Source of the DNA: Pelistega ratti
GTDB taxonomy: Bacteria > Pseudomonadota > Gammaproteobacteria > Burkholderiales > Burkholderiaceae_B
DNA length: 64,000 nucleotides
Direction of reading: 5' to 3'
Assembly: GCF_009833965.1 (NCBI RefSeq)
Contig: NZ_CP047165.1
Location: 248,001 to 312,000 of the forward strand
In this document: positions 8,798 to 18,052 of the stretch, piece after piece
Position numbering within the stretch: the stretch's first letter is position 1
How the letters are laid out: each line of letters opens with the position of its first letter
Notes under the pieces: model-generated
What the model was told of the DNA's origin: nothing
The model's input: the letters and a program-made list of their open reading frames with translations, nothing else
The model's database searches: none
Made by a program: the position numbers and the translations under genes

Positions 8798-8827
8798 TTA
8801 ATAAATCTATATTTATAGATATTTAAA
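8798..8827 (+). promoter_or_regulatory. Second promoter/operator before the arginase-family gene
   Basis: ATCTA-N6-TAGAT at 8805-8820 repeats the arsR operator almost base for base. Transposing the arsR geometry predicts TTAATA (8798-8803) and TTTAAA (8822-8827), each 4/6 matches with the same 18-base spacer, so the whole promoter module appears duplicated. Confidence 0.6.
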
Positions 8828-8842
8828 TTTAAGGAATTGTAT

Positions 8843-9730
8843 ATGTCGTTATCATCAACTTTACGTTTAACCTTTCCACAATGGCAAGGAGGAGGTTTTG
8901 ATAATATTTCCCAATTAGTACCAGAGTTACCTTATCAAGAGGCTATTCAAGGCTATTATTTAGGAAGTCAGCTTTTAGAATGGTTAGCACCAAAAAGTAA
9001 TCATATTACAGCGACTGTTCCAGTTAGTTTATCTTTGGATAAAGCAGAAGTAGCGACTGAAAATGGTATTCAAGCATACCCAATACTTAAAAAACAATTA
9101 AAAGCCGCATTAGATATTATAGAAGTACATCAACCAGCTAAAGTAGTAACACTAGGGGGGGAATGCTCGGTAAGTATACCTGCCTTTTCTTATTTAGCAA
9201 AACAATATGAGGATGATGTTGCTGTTATTTGGCTTGATGCACATCGTGATTTGACGGTTCCAACAGATCATTATAATGGTTATCATGCAATGGCTTTGAC
9301 TACCTTATTGGGAGTAGGTGATAAAGCAATTGTTGATACTTTACCTGCCATAATTAAACCCGAAAATGCTTTGATTGTTGGCTTACGTTCAGAAGATGAG
9401 GCAGTACAGCGTCAAAAAGATTTGGGCGTAAAATCATTATCTCCAGAAGAGGTTAAACAAAATAGTCAAGCTATTATTAGTTGGTTAAAACAAACAGGTA
9501 AACGTAAAGTATTAATCCATTTTGATTTAGATGTATTAGATCCAGCAGAATTTCATATTGCGGTAGGTAAAGATCCTAATGGATTAACTATGGCAGAAAC
9601 GATTCGGATTATTCAGGATATTGATCAATTTGCTGATACAGAATTGGTTGGTTTAACGATTGCAGAACCTATGCCAAAAGCTGTGATTATATTACGTCGT
9701 TTATTGCATTCATTACCATTAATGAAATGA
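8843..9730 (+). CDS. Arginase/agmatinase-family ureohydrolase
   Basis: 295 residues from ATG 8843, preceded by AAGGA (8831-8835). The binuclear manganese site of the family is recognisable: GGECS (GGDHS in most arginases, so Asp-His is replaced by Glu-Cys), WLDAHRD (DAHxD) and FDLDVLDP (SxDxDxxDP). The altered first motif could change metal affinity or substrate; members hydrolyse arginine, agmatine, guanidinobutyrate or formiminoglutamate, and the exact one cannot be called here. It is the apparent target of the upstream ArsR regulator, which suggests an inducible guanidino-compound use (inference). Confidence 0.75.
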   Translation: MSLSSTLRLTFPQWQGGGFDNISQLVPELPYQEAIQGYYLGSQLLEWLAPKSNHITATVPVSLSLDKAEVATENGIQAYPILKKQLKAALDIIEVHQPAKVVTLGGECSVSIPAFSYLAKQYEDDVAVIWLDAHRDLTVPTDHYNGYHAMALTTLLGVGDKAIVDTLPAIIKPENALIVGLRSEDEAVQRQKDLGVKSLSPEEVKQNSQAIISWLKQTGKRKVLIHFDLDVLDPAEFHIAVGKDPNGLTMAETIRIIQDIDQFADTELVGLTIAEPMPKAVIILRRLLHSLPLMK

Positions 9731-9741
9731 ATGGTTATTCT

Positions 9742-9765
9742 CTACCCAAAAGATTTTTTGGGTAG
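9742..9765. terminator. Hairpin between convergent genes
   Basis: CTACCCAAAA (9742-9751) pairs perfectly with TTTTGGGTAG (9756-9765), loop GATT. It separates the arginase-family gene (+) and the GlxA-type regulator (-). The T tract is short. Confidence 0.55.
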
Positions 9766-9841
9766 GATTTTGAAGTGGTTAATAAGGTTAGTCTGAATGA
9801 TAAAATGAGAAAAATAGTCTATTAATAGATTAGTGTAATAG

Positions 9842-10804
9842 CTAAATTGAAAAGTTATCTTTCTTCATAAACCGCTTTTGCCACTGTTTTGGGCTTATTT
9901 GATGTTTTTGTTTAAAGTGGTGCCGAAAAGCGGTGGTAGAATGAAAACCAATTTGTTGGGTAATTTCTTCAATGGTTAGGGTTGTACTTTCTAATAACTC
10001 ACGCCCCTTTTGTAATCTACTATCAATAAGCCATTGGGTAAATGATATTCCTGTAGTATGACGAAAATGGCGAGTGAAAGTGCTTCGGCTCATCATTAAC
10101 CGTTTAGCGAGTTGATCAATTGAATAGTTTTCACTTAGATGTGTGCGAATATCTTCTAACAGCTCATTAATATTTTCATGTGATGTTTTGCGTGTTATGG
10201 GTTTTTCAACAACTTGTACTTGACTGCCTTCGCGATGAGGTGAAATAACAAGAATTTTGGCTAGTTGATTGGCAATTTTAATCCCATATTGTTGCCGAAC
10301 AATTGCTAGGCAACAATCTAATCCTGCTGCTGTACCTGCTGCAGTGATGATATTTTCTTCTTCAATATAAATAGATTGGCAATCAAGTATAATTTGAGGA
10401 AAACGTTGTCTAAAATCCTCCTCACCCAACCAGTGAATAGTTGCTTTTTTACCATTGAGTAAACCAGAATAGGCAAGGGGGTAACTACCATAACAAAGCC
10501 CAACAAGTGTCGCTCCACGATGATGTGCTTGTTGTAAGGCGAGTTTTAAGGCTTCAGATGGTGTCTCTTCAGGCTTATCCCAACCACAGATAATAATAAA
10601 ATCAGCGTGTTGTAAAAGGTCTAAGCCACCATCGGTTTGGATAGAAACAGGGGAAGATTGGCTAATTTGCTGATTTTCCGCTACGATATGTACATTAAAT
10701 AAAGCCTGATTCTGTATTTTACTGGTAAATACCATATACGGAATAGAAAAATGAAAAAGATTAAAGTTAGGATATAAAACTAAAGCAACAGTAGGAAGAG
10801 TCAT
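9842..10804 (-). CDS. GlxA-family transcriptional regulator (DJ-1/PfpI domain plus AraC-type HTH)
   Basis: 320 residues. The N-terminal half is a DJ-1/PfpI-like sensor domain (VALVLYPNFNLFHFSIPYM; nucleophile-elbow-like LVGLCYGSYPLAYSGLL; ATIHW), the C-terminal third a two-HTH AraC domain (IDQLAKRLMMSRSTFTRHF and IEEITQQIGFHSTTAFRHHF, then SPKQW). Such proteins act as activators; the sensor domain is usually not enzymatic. The gene is transcribed away from the secreted metallo-beta-lactamase-fold gene, with 121 bases between the starts, so that gene is the natural candidate target. Confidence 0.85.
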   Translation of the reverse strand: MTLPTVALVLYPNFNLFHFSIPYMVFTSKIQNQALFNVHIVAENQQISQSSPVSIQTDGGLDLLQHADFIIICGWDKPEETPSEALKLALQQAHHRGATLVGLCYGSYPLAYSGLLNGKKATIHWLGEEDFRQRFPQIILDCQSIYIEEENIITAAGTAAGLDCCLAIVRQQYGIKIANQLAKILVISPHREGSQVQVVEKPITRKTSHENINELLEDIRTHLSENYSIDQLAKRLMMSRSTFTRHFRHTTGISFTQWLIDSRLQKGRELLESTTLTIEEITQQIGFHSTTAFRHHFKQKHQISPKQWQKRFMKKDNFSI

Positions 10805-10925
10805 TTTTTGAAAATCTAAACAAATTGACCCAAATTTTATACTTTTTGATAGTTAAGTCAATATTTTCTTTTTATAAGTAACGATAAAATAGTTATACGA
10901 TCAAAATTTTATAAAGGGAAAATCA

Positions 10926-11777
10926 ATGAAAGTAAAATCAGTTTTATCTTTTCTTGCGTTAAGTACATTATTAACGACTACTGCTCAAGCAGCAATAAAT
11001 TATCAACATATCCGAAATGCAACGGCTAAAATTCACTATGGTCAAACAACTTTTTTAGTCGATCCTTATCTTGCACCTAAGGGTACTTATGAGGGATTTA
11101 AGGGAACAATAAATAGTGAAAAAAGAAATCCATTAATTGAAATGGCTGAACCTGTAGAAAGTGTATTAAAAGGAGTTGATGCAGTCATTGTGACACATAC
11201 ACATGATGACCATTGGGATGAATATGCACAAAAAGCTATTCCTAAAGATTTGCCTATTTTTGTTCAAAATGCAGGAGATGCTAAGATTATTCGTTCACAA
11301 GGATTTAAAGATGTCCGTGTTCTTGGTAAAAATACTGAATTTAATCAAGTTAAGTTAAGTAAAACAGGTGGACAGCATGGTACAGATGAAATGTATGCTA
11401 ATCCACAACTGGCTGAATTATTAGGTGATGCTATGGGTGTTGTCATGCAAGCAGCTGATGAGAAAACACTGTATATTGTTGGTGATACTATTTGGAATTA
11501 TGAGGTTGATACTGCACTTGAGCGTTATAAACCAGATGTTGTGGTTATGAATACGGGCTATGCACAACTAGAAGGTATTCCAAATAGCAGTATTATCATG
11601 GGAACAGAAGATGTTGCTAAGATGCGTCAAGTTGCCCCTAATGCTGATATTATTACAGTCCATATGGATGCTGTTAATCATGCCGCACTTTCATCAAATG
11701 ATATGCGAGCATTTGTTGAAAAACAGAAATTACAAAAAGTGGCAGTACCTAAAGAGGGTGAAGTATTAACATACTAA
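10926..11777 (+). CDS. Secreted MBL-fold metallo-hydrolase (UPF0173/UlaG-like)
   Basis: 283 residues. A Sec signal peptide (hydrophobic core, cut near AQA at about residue 22) precedes an MBL domain: TFLVDPYL, the metal motif THTHDDHWDE, GGQHG, the Asp-bearing IVGDTIWN, and a late VHMDAVNHAAL. The order is that of the lactonase-like MBL hydrolases, but exported. The substrate is unknown. A ribosome site (AAAGGGAA) precedes the ATG. It is divergent from a GlxA-type regulator and ends in a strong shared terminator. Confidence 0.75.
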   Translation: MKVKSVLSFLALSTLLTTTAQAAINYQHIRNATAKIHYGQTTFLVDPYLAPKGTYEGFKGTINSEKRNPLIEMAEPVESVLKGVDAVIVTHTHDDHWDEYAQKAIPKDLPIFVQNAGDAKIIRSQGFKDVRVLGKNTEFNQVKLSKTGGQHGTDEMYANPQLAELLGDAMGVVMQAADEKTLYIVGDTIWNYEVDTALERYKPDVVVMNTGYAQLEGIPNSSIIMGTEDVAKMRQVAPNADIITVHMDAVNHAALSSNDMRAFVEKQKLQKVAVPKEGEVLTY

Positions 11778-11823
11778 GGAATATAATTTAACCACTTTTT
11801 TGTATAGAAATAATATACAAATA

Positions 11824-11859
11824 AAAAATCCCCCAACATTTTTATGAAGGGGGATTTTT
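11824..11859. terminator. Bidirectional terminator between the MBL gene and mltB
   Basis: AAAAATCCCCC (11824-11834) pairs with GGGGGATTTTT (11849-11859), with A and T tracts on both sides, so it can end transcription from both convergent genes. Confidence 0.85.
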
Positions 11860-11863
11860 GATA

Positions 11864-12991
11864 TTAAGGACGTGTTACTTGATAACCGTTACGGATCTGT
11901 TGATTTGCTAATGCTGTCGCTAAATCGGCAACAGAAGCTGCGTAAAAATAGCTACGATTATATTTGGTAATGGTAAAAAAGTTCTGTGTGGCAACTCGAT
12001 ATTCATGATTACCACGCACTTCATCTTTTAAATCAATGACCCCAAGTTGTTTTCCTTTTTGCCATGAAGCATTTTTACTCTGGCTACTTGCTCCTTTTTG
12101 TTGTAAGGCTTGCCATGTAAAAGTTGGTTCTAAACCACCACTCACAAGTGATGCTGGAGAGGGGGGGAGTTGAACTGGTGGGAAAACAGGCATATTGGCT
12201 TGCCATCCATGTTGAACAAGGAAGTTGGCAACAGAAAAAATCGCATCTTTAGGACTATTTTTTAAATCTACTTTACCATCTTTATCGGCATCTACGCCAT
12301 AATGTAAGATACTGATTGGCATAAATTGCCCTAATCCGTAAGCACCAGCAAAAGAGCCTGTTGCGGTATGAATATCTAATTTACCTTCATAGGCTAAAGC
12401 AATCAAAGCTGCTAGTTGATTACGGAACATTTGGCTTCTTTCTGGGCGAGTTTTATCAGGATGATAAAAACCTAGTGTATAAAGAGCATCTAGGAGTTTA
12501 AATGATCCTGTATTTTGCCCGTAAATGGTTTCGACACCAATAATAGCAGTAATAATAGCCGCAGGAACACCATATTGTTTTTCTGCGGCTGCTAATGTTT
12601 GACGATGAGTATCCCAAAATGCTGTTCCTTTACGAATACGGATAGGTTCAACAAAGCGGTTACGGTAAGTTTGCCAATGACGTTTAATCGAAGCAATACG
12701 CTTTGGACTTACTAATGTAATCACACGATCATTGACTTGTGCTTGGTTAAGTTGTTGCTGAATAAAGTTCTCTGGTATCTGATAGCGTTGTGCAACTTGT
12801 TTTACAAAGCTATTTTGATTCGCACTAAGGGCTGTATTTTCTACTTGCCAAGCAGAAGAACCTTGTTGATGTGTTTTTTGAGGTATTGGTAAAGTGGTAT
12901 TAGAAGGTTGTTCAGTAATTGCTGTTGAACTAGCACAAGCACCTAGTAATACGGTTAATCCAATCAATGAATAACGAGGGAGTGATAACAC
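11864..12991 (-). CDS. mltB: Membrane-bound lytic murein transglycosylase B
   Basis: 375 residues from a GTG at 12989-12991 (minus strand). This start gives a tidy lipoprotein signal ending LLGAC and has AAAGGG nine bases upstream; a longer reading from 13030 has no ribosome site and a worse signal. The SLT_2/GH103 domain follows, with GVETIYGQNTGSF containing the catalytic Glu, ALIALAYEGKLD, GSFAGAYGLGQFMP, and DADKDGKVDL. It cleaves the glycan strands of peptidoglycan to 1,6-anhydro ends in the periplasm. A run of seven G lies within the coding sequence. Confidence 0.9.
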   Translation of the reverse strand: MLSLPRYSLIGLTVLLGACASSTAITEQPSNTTLPIPQKTHQQGSSAWQVENTALSANQNSFVKQVAQRYQIPENFIQQQLNQAQVNDRVITLVSPKRIASIKRHWQTYRNRFVEPIRIRKGTAFWDTHRQTLAAAEKQYGVPAAIITAIIGVETIYGQNTGSFKLLDALYTLGFYHPDKTRPERSQMFRNQLAALIALAYEGKLDIHTATGSFAGAYGLGQFMPISILHYGVDADKDGKVDLKNSPKDAIFSVANFLVQHGWQANMPVFPPVQLPPSPASLVSGGLEPTFTWQALQQKGASSQSKNASWQKGKQLGVIDLKDEVRGNHEYRVATQNFFTITKYNRSYFYAASVADLATALANQQIRNGYQVTRP

Positions 12992-13443
12992 AGTAAATAA
13001 CCCTTTAGAAATAAAATAATAAAAAACCATAGTTGTGGATACTATTTCGCTATTTTACTGTTTTTTAAGAGAATTGTGCTATGAGTCTTTTATCTATTCA
13101 ACGCTTGGGTGAAATATAAGATTGGTAAGTGGTGTTGGTGATTTTCTTATTCATATAGAAGATCTACTAGTGAAAGAAGAAGATTAGTGTACTATTGATA
13201 CAGAAGAGATAACTTTAAAATACCTATACAGCTATTGAGTATGTATGCATAAAGGGCTATTAACGGTAGATAATAGACTAAAAAACGAAAAGGATAGTGA
13301 TGTGTTATTAAGTGCTATTTAAAATAAAGATATCTACCAATAGGATAGAAATTTAATTTTCTTGTGCTTGAATGAAGAAATTCTTTGGGTAAACGTGTAT
13401 GATAAGAATAATTTTTGCTAGAATTATCCAAGGAGATAAATGG
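12992..13443. other. Intergenic region, no gene seen
   Basis: About 450 bases between divergent mltB and etfB. Only very short open frames in both strands, no tRNA-like fold and no strong hairpin with a T tract. The etfB promoter must lie here but no convincing -35/-10 pair could be chosen. The region may hold decayed coding DNA, but nothing was recognised. Confidence 0.5.
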
Positions 13444-14193
13444 ATGAAGGTATTAGTACCTGTGAAACGTGTAGTTGACTATAATGTCAAAGTCCTTGTC
13501 AAATCAGATAATACAGATGTGGACATTGCCAATGTCAAAATGTCAATGAATCCTTTTGATGAAATTGCTGTAGAAGAGGCGACCCGTCTTAAAGAAAAAG
13601 GCATTGCTACTGAAATTGTTGCTGTGTCATGCGGTGTAACACAATGTCAGGAACAAATTCGTTCAGCGATGGCAATTGGGGCGGATAGAGGTGTTTTGGT
13701 AGAAACTACGTCATTATTACAACCGTTAGCGGTGGCTAAACTCTTAAAAGCAGTCGTGGATAAAGAACAACCACGGCTCGTTATTTTAGGTAAACAAGCG
13801 ATTGATGATGATGCAAATCAAACAGGGCAAATGTTGGCAGCTTTATTAGATTGGCCTCAAGCAACTTTTGCTAGTCAGGTAGAAGTAGAGGGTGATTCTG
13901 TTAAAGTAACGCGTGAGATTGATGGTGGTTTAGAAATATTACAACTTAAACTGCCTGCTATTATCACAACAGATTTACGTCTAAATGAACCTCGTTTTGC
14001 GACCTTACCTAAAATTATGCAAGCTAAGAAAAAACCAATTGAAACACTCACACCAGAATCATTAGGTGTTGATATTGAACCTCGTTTACAAGTGCTTAAA
14101 GTGAATGAACCCCCTGCTCGTAAAGCAGGTATCAAGGTATCAAGTGTAGCAGAGCTTGTAGATAAACTAAAAAATGAAGCAAAGGTGATCTAA
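13444..14193 (+). CDS. etfB: Electron transfer flavoprotein beta subunit
   Basis: 249 residues from ATG 13444, the standard EtfB length, preceded by AAGGAG (13430-13435) at ideal spacing. Begins [17 protein letters not shown] and contains the AMP-binding [17 protein letters not shown] segment and the family's REIDGGLE and [15 protein letters not shown] stretches. With EtfA it forms the soluble FAD/AMP heterodimer that passes electrons from acyl-CoA and other dehydrogenases to ETF:quinone oxidoreductase. etfA starts two bases after its stop, so the two are translated together. Confidence 0.95.
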   Translation: MKVLVPVKRVVDYNVKVLVKSDNTDVDIANVKMSMNPFDEIAVEEATRLKEKGIATEIVAVSCGVTQCQEQIRSAMAIGADRGVLVETTSLLQPLAVAKLLKAVVDKEQPRLVILGKQAIDDDANQTGQMLAALLDWPQATFASQVEVEGDSVKVTREIDGGLEILQLKLPAIITTDLRLNEPRFATLPKIMQAKKKPIETLTPESLGVDIEPRLQVLKVNEPPARKAGIKVSSVAELVDKLKNEAKVI

Positions 14194-14194
14194 G

Positions 14195-15124
14195 ATGACA
14201 GTACTTGTAATTGCAGAACATGATAATGGTGTACTAAAAAAAGCAACATTGAATACCCTAGGTGCTGCTTTTAAATTAAGTAGTGATGTACACGTATTGT
14301 TGGCAGGTAAAGGGGTAGATGCTGTTGCTACACAAATAGCGAATATTGCGGGGGTTACCAAAGTATTAGTTGCTGATGGTGATGCTTTAGCACATGATTT
14401 AGCAGAGAATCTTTCTCGTCAAGTCTTACAAATAGCCGATGCTTATACACATATTGTATTTGCAGGTACAACTTCAGGTAAAAATACTGCTCCACGAGTA
14501 GCCGCTAAATGCGATGTGGCTCAAATTTCAGAAATTACGGCAGTCATTGATTCTGATACGTTTGAGCGTCCGATTTATGCTGGTAGTGCTATAGCAACAG
14601 TTAAAAGTCTTGACAAGCAAAAAGTGATAACAGTACGAACAACTGCATTTGAAGCTGTTCCTGCAACAGGGGGAAGTGCGGGTATCGAAGCGATTCCTGT
14701 AGTAGCGGATAGTGGTTTAAGTACATTTGTTGGTCGTGAAATTGTTAAGTCTGAACGTCCAGAGCTTACCAATGCGGCTGTTATTGTATCGGGTGGTCGT
14801 GCCCTAGGTAGTGCGGAAAACTTCCAATTATTAGAAAAATTGGCGGATAAATTAGGGGCTGCGGTAGGGGCTTCTCGTGCAGCAGTTGATGCAGGCTATG
14901 CACCAAATGATTTACAAGTCGGACAAACAGGTAAAGTCGTTGCACCACAACTTTATATTGCTGTGGGTATTTCTGGGGCGATTCAACATTTAGCAGGTAT
15001 TAAAGATGCTAAAGTTATTGTAGCGATTAATAAAGATGCAGATGCTCCTATTTTTGGGGTGGCTGATTATGGTTTAGTTGCTGATTTATTTACTGCTGTA
15101 CCTGAATTAACAGAGGCTTTATAA
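14195..15124 (+). CDS. etfA: Electron transfer flavoprotein alpha subunit
   Basis: 309 residues. The N-terminal half is the EtfA-specific domain (HDNGVLKKATLNTL); the C-terminal half binds FAD: VSGGRALGSAENF, GAAVGASRAAVDAGYAPNDLQVGQTGK (read in parts), PQLYIAVGISGAIQH and VAINKDADAPIFGVADYGLV. It sits directly behind etfB and completes the heterodimer. No acyl-CoA dehydrogenase is adjacent, so the upstream electron donors lie elsewhere in the genome. Confidence 0.95.
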   Translation: MTVLVIAEHDNGVLKKATLNTLGAAFKLSSDVHVLLAGKGVDAVATQIANIAGVTKVLVADGDALAHDLAENLSRQVLQIADAYTHIVFAGTTSGKNTAPRVAAKCDVAQISEITAVIDSDTFERPIYAGSAIATVKSLDKQKVITVRTTAFEAVPATGGSAGIEAIPVVADSGLSTFVGREIVKSERPELTNAAVIVSGGRALGSAENFQLLEKLADKLGAAVGASRAAVDAGYAPNDLQVGQTGKVVAPQLYIAVGISGAIQHLAGIKDAKVIVAINKDADAPIFGVADYGLVADLFTAVPELTEAL

Positions 15125-15151
15125 GTTTATTTATTAGCTTTTGAATAGGAT

Positions 15152-15275
15152 AAGACAGAAAAATTCATTTTATATAGATTATTTTCTGTCTTTTTATAAG
15201 AATAGGGAATGTATATGAACATTCCCTGTTTTTTGTGGACATAATAGTCAGTAAACTTGATGTATTTACTGACTA
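15152..15275. terminator. Three consecutive hairpins between convergent etfA and the M48 protease gene
   Basis: Hairpin 1: AAGACAGAAAA (15152-15162) with TTTTCTGTCTT (15182-15192), then TTT. Hairpin 2: AGGGAATGT (15204-15212) with ACATTCCCT (15219-15227), then GTTTTTTG. Hairpin 3: TAGTCAGTAAA (15245-15255) with TTTACTGACTA (15265-15275). All three stems are perfect. The first two suit etfA on the plus strand; the third may serve the minus-strand gene. Confidence 0.75.
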
Positions 15276-15293
15276 AATAGTTATCAGTCCTTT

Positions 15294-16028
15294 TTATTTC
15301 ATGTTAGCAATACGTTCTGCTCGTTTGAGTGAATCTGGGTGAGAAGAGAGTATAGAAGCATTTGAACCTCCATTTAGTGATGCTAATTTACGTAAAGCAC
15401 TCACACCAGCTTCTTTAGGACGATTATTTTCTTTTAGGATTTTTAGCCCAAAAGTATCGGCATCATATTCTTGTGATTGAGAGTATTGAGCATTAACAAA
15501 ATTATGCGCTAATTCACCAATTTCACCAGATGATAGGGTAGATGCAATAGAATTACCACTTGCCACAGCTGCTTGACGAGCAGCGGTAGCGAGTAAATTT
15601 GTTCTCATGCGTGCTTTAGAATGTCCTTCAATCACATGACCAATTTCATGCCCCACAACAAATAGGACTTCATCATCTGTCATTAGATCCATTAACCCAG
15701 CATAAACACGGACATCACCATTTGGTAAAGCAAAGGCATTAACTGATTTAGTGAGATATACTTTAAAGTTAAGGGGAATACCATTGTATGATTTGAAGTT
15801 TTTGGTGATTTTATTTAGGCGTTTGGCATAAGCATTTGATGCAGGGGCAGTTTTATTTTCAGCATCTAGTTTTTTGGCAGATTGTAAACCAATGGCTTTC
15901 ATCTCATCATCACTAATAGAGGCGGCTTGGAATAATGATGATCCTGCTTCAATGGCAGAAGCAACATCAAGTGTCTTACACGCACCGAGTGAAAGTGCAA
16001 GTAAACTAGCGAATAATACTTTTTTCAT
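15294..16028 (-). CDS. M48-family metalloprotease, predicted lipoprotein
   Basis: 244 residues from ATG 16028, which has GGAG nine bases upstream; a TTG five codons earlier is rejected. Lipobox LGAC with Cys17, so it is anchored in the periplasm. Zinc motif HEIGH at residues 127-131, followed by HVIEGHSKAR, and the third ligand in SQEYDADTFG. The arrangement resembles LoiP/BepA-like periplasmic M48 proteases that trim misassembled outer-membrane proteins, but without BepA's TPR repeats. It ends in SSHPDSLKRAERI, a conserved tail of this subfamily. Confidence 0.85.
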   Translation of the reverse strand: MKKVLFASLLALSLGACKTLDVASAIEAGSSLFQAASISDDEMKAIGLQSAKKLDAENKTAPASNAYAKRLNKITKNFKSYNGIPLNFKVYLTKSVNAFALPNGDVRVYAGLMDLMTDDEVLFVVGHEIGHVIEGHSKARMRTNLLATAARQAAVASGNSIASTLSSGEIGELAHNFVNAQYSQSQEYDADTFGLKILKENNRPKEAGVSALRKLASLNGGSNASILSSHPDSLKRAERIANMK

Positions 16029-16162
16029 TATGCTATTCTCCAAAAAGAGTACCTATTGACCTTAATAAGATAGGCTATATTAATAAAATATGGAATAGAA
16101 ACCTACTGTCTATAAAATATATTTGTTATATACATAAAAATGTATTAAATAATTACTGTTTA

Positions 16163-16936
16163 TTATGTGTTAATTGTTTGTTTTCCATAAAAAATTTCCA
16201 TATAAGCAGCAAAGAGGCAATTATAAAAATAGGCAGAAATTGCACTTACTTCAATAAAAACAAATAAAATCCCTATTCTTGATAAGCTAGGAAAAAACTG
16301 TGTAATTAAGATAACACTAATGCTTATTAAGGCAAAGTAGAAAATGATTAAAAAACTTAATGCAATAGCATTAGAGGCGGTGGCTTTGAGGGACTGTTTA
16401 AATGCCTCTAAAACAGTTAAATTTTCCCATGTGATTAATGGATATACCCATGAAGTCAATAGAAAATAAATACATACTCCAAGAATGACTGGGAGAAAGT
16501 TTGAGAATGTTATATAAGATGCCATTAATACTACTATTTCTTCATTACTTATATTCATTAATGTTTCAATTGGTACAGGTAATGGTGGTAGGGTAATAAT
16601 GAGGATAATATTCGTTAAAATGATATTAATAAGGGAAGCTAGGATTAATTTTGACCATATACTTTTTTCACGAAGTTTTTGTAATAAATCCTGCTGTGTA
16701 AAATAGCCACGTAGTTTAACACCATAGGCAGCGTTAAAAATCACCATCTGTAGGAGTGGTAAGCAGATAATACCGACAATAAGACTAATAAAGGGAATAC
16801 TAGCACTTAGTAGATTAAGCATGAAAATAGTGATAAATAAAAGTGTAAAGGGAATAAACCGTTTAAAAAATACGTTAAACCCTTGAGTTGCCCACCGTAC
16901 TGTTGCACTAGGGCCATAAGCGTGAATAACTGCCAT
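16163..16936 (-). CDS. BPSS1780-family integral membrane protein
   Basis: 257 residues from ATG 16936 (MAVIHAYGPSATVRWATQG). A longer frame reaches back into thrB and is rejected because this start matches the conserved family N-terminus. About six hydrophobic segments are visible (residues about 25-45, 50-70, 105-125, 145-165, 190-215, 225-245). Function is unknown. In Burkholderiales this family commonly follows thrB, as it does here with 28 bases between stop and start, so it is probably in the same operon. Confidence 0.7.
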   Translation of the reverse strand: MAVIHAYGPSATVRWATQGFNVFFKRFIPFTLLFITIFMLNLLSASIPFISLIVGIICLPLLQMVIFNAAYGVKLRGYFTQQDLLQKLREKSIWSKLILASLINIILTNIILIITLPPLPVPIETLMNISNEEIVVLMASYITFSNFLPVILGVCIYFLLTSWVYPLITWENLTVLEAFKQSLKATASNAIALSFLIIFYFALISISVILITQFFPSLSRIGILFVFIEVSAISAYFYNCLFAAYMEIFYGKQTINT

Positions 16937-16964
16937 AATAATTTTGTTAAATAAAATAAAAATA

Positions 16965-17933
16965 CTAAGGTAATGTAGGGATATATCCGGTAAAACGCTG
17001 TTGTAGCACACGTTCAAAATGTGTGGGATCATGTGGTTTTAAGGTTTCTGCTGCTCTTGGAAGATAAAAGTCATATAAGCGAGATGTCCAAAATCGTAAA
17101 GCAGCTGCACGTAGGGCTTGTGGCCAGACTTCTCGTTCTTCCTTGGTGAATGGGCGAACTTTATGATAGGCATCTAACCATGCTTTAACATGGGGACGAA
17201 TAAATTCTCCTGTATCTCGATGGATACACCAATCATTCACAGCAACAGCGACATCAAAAATCCATTTATCAACCCCAGCAAAGTAAAAATCAATAACACC
17301 GCCCATAGCAGGAGATTGATAAGTTCCATCAAATAGTACATTATCACGGAATAAGTCGCAGTGGCAGGCACTACTAGGGAGGCTTTTCCATAAGGAAGAT
17401 TCTTGTAGTGTGATTTGCTCATTGAGTGCTTTTTGATAAAAAGAATTGAGTTCATCACTTAAAAAGGGGGCGATTTTAGGATAATTGGCTTGCCACCAAG
17501 GTAGTCCGCGCAGGTTTTCTTGGTAAAGAGGGTAGTCTTGGGTGGCTAAATGGATATGGGCTTGTATATCTGCAGCTAGCATACAGTGTGTTTTACTGGG
17601 TGTAGCCTCATAGCCCCCAGATAAACGTGTCACAATACTAGCAGGTTTTCCCATAAGATGACCAATTAATTCACCATCTTTTCGGACTTGAGGCATTGGT
17701 ACTTTGATACCCTTTTGAGCAAGGTGATACATCAATTGGATATAAAAGGGCAATTGTTCAAAAGTAAGTACTTCAAAAATAGTTAAAACAAACTCACCTT
17801 TGGTGGTATTGAGAAAAAAATTTGTATTTTCAATACCTGCTGTAATACCTTGTAGAGATACTAGTTCTCCTAGGTTGTAATGCAGTAAAAAATCTTGTGT
17901 TTGTTCTGTTGTTAGGGGGGTAAAAACAGCCAT
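16965..17933 (-). CDS. thrB: Homoserine kinase, APH-type (ThrB2)
   Basis: 322 residues. Begins MAVFTPLTTEQTQDFLLHYNLGELVSL (read in parts) and shows the kinase motifs of the aminoglycoside-phosphotransferase-like homoserine kinases: GIENTNFFLNT, FEVLTFEQLPFY, the catalytic-loop HCDLFRDNVLFDG (Asp in H-x-D-L-x-x-x-N) and GVIDFYFAGVDKWIFDVAVAVNDWC (read in parts) carrying the second metal Asp. It phosphorylates homoserine on the threonine branch; asd, at 62.7 kb, feeds the same pathway. The downstream membrane protein is likely co-transcribed. Confidence 0.9.
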   Translation of the reverse strand: MAVFTPLTTEQTQDFLLHYNLGELVSLQGITAGIENTNFFLNTTKGEFVLTIFEVLTFEQLPFYIQLMYHLAQKGIKVPMPQVRKDGELIGHLMGKPASIVTRLSGGYEATPSKTHCMLAADIQAHIHLATQDYPLYQENLRGLPWWQANYPKIAPFLSDELNSFYQKALNEQITLQESSLWKSLPSSACHCDLFRDNVLFDGTYQSPAMGGVIDFYFAGVDKWIFDVAVAVNDWCIHRDTGEFIRPHVKAWLDAYHKVRPFTKEEREVWPQALRAAALRFWTSRLYDFYLPRAAETLKPHDPTHFERVLQQRFTGYIPTLP

Positions 17934-18052
17934 TCTTATCTCTATTTTCTTAAAAATAATGCTTATTCTAACAAATAAATATAGCCATTGATATTATCAG
18001 GAATCATTTTGATGGGTTTATTTAATAAATAGCATGGTATATCTTAATAAGA

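Noticed and set aside
9153..9162. G7 runs inside coding genes (arginase-family, mltB, asd) as phase-variation switches
   Set aside because: All frames are intact, runs of seven are short for switching, and the genes are mostly housekeeping.
12992..13030. Longer mltB start at ATG 13030
   Set aside because: No ribosome site and it spoils the lipoprotein signal; the GTG at 12991 has AAAGGG at correct spacing.
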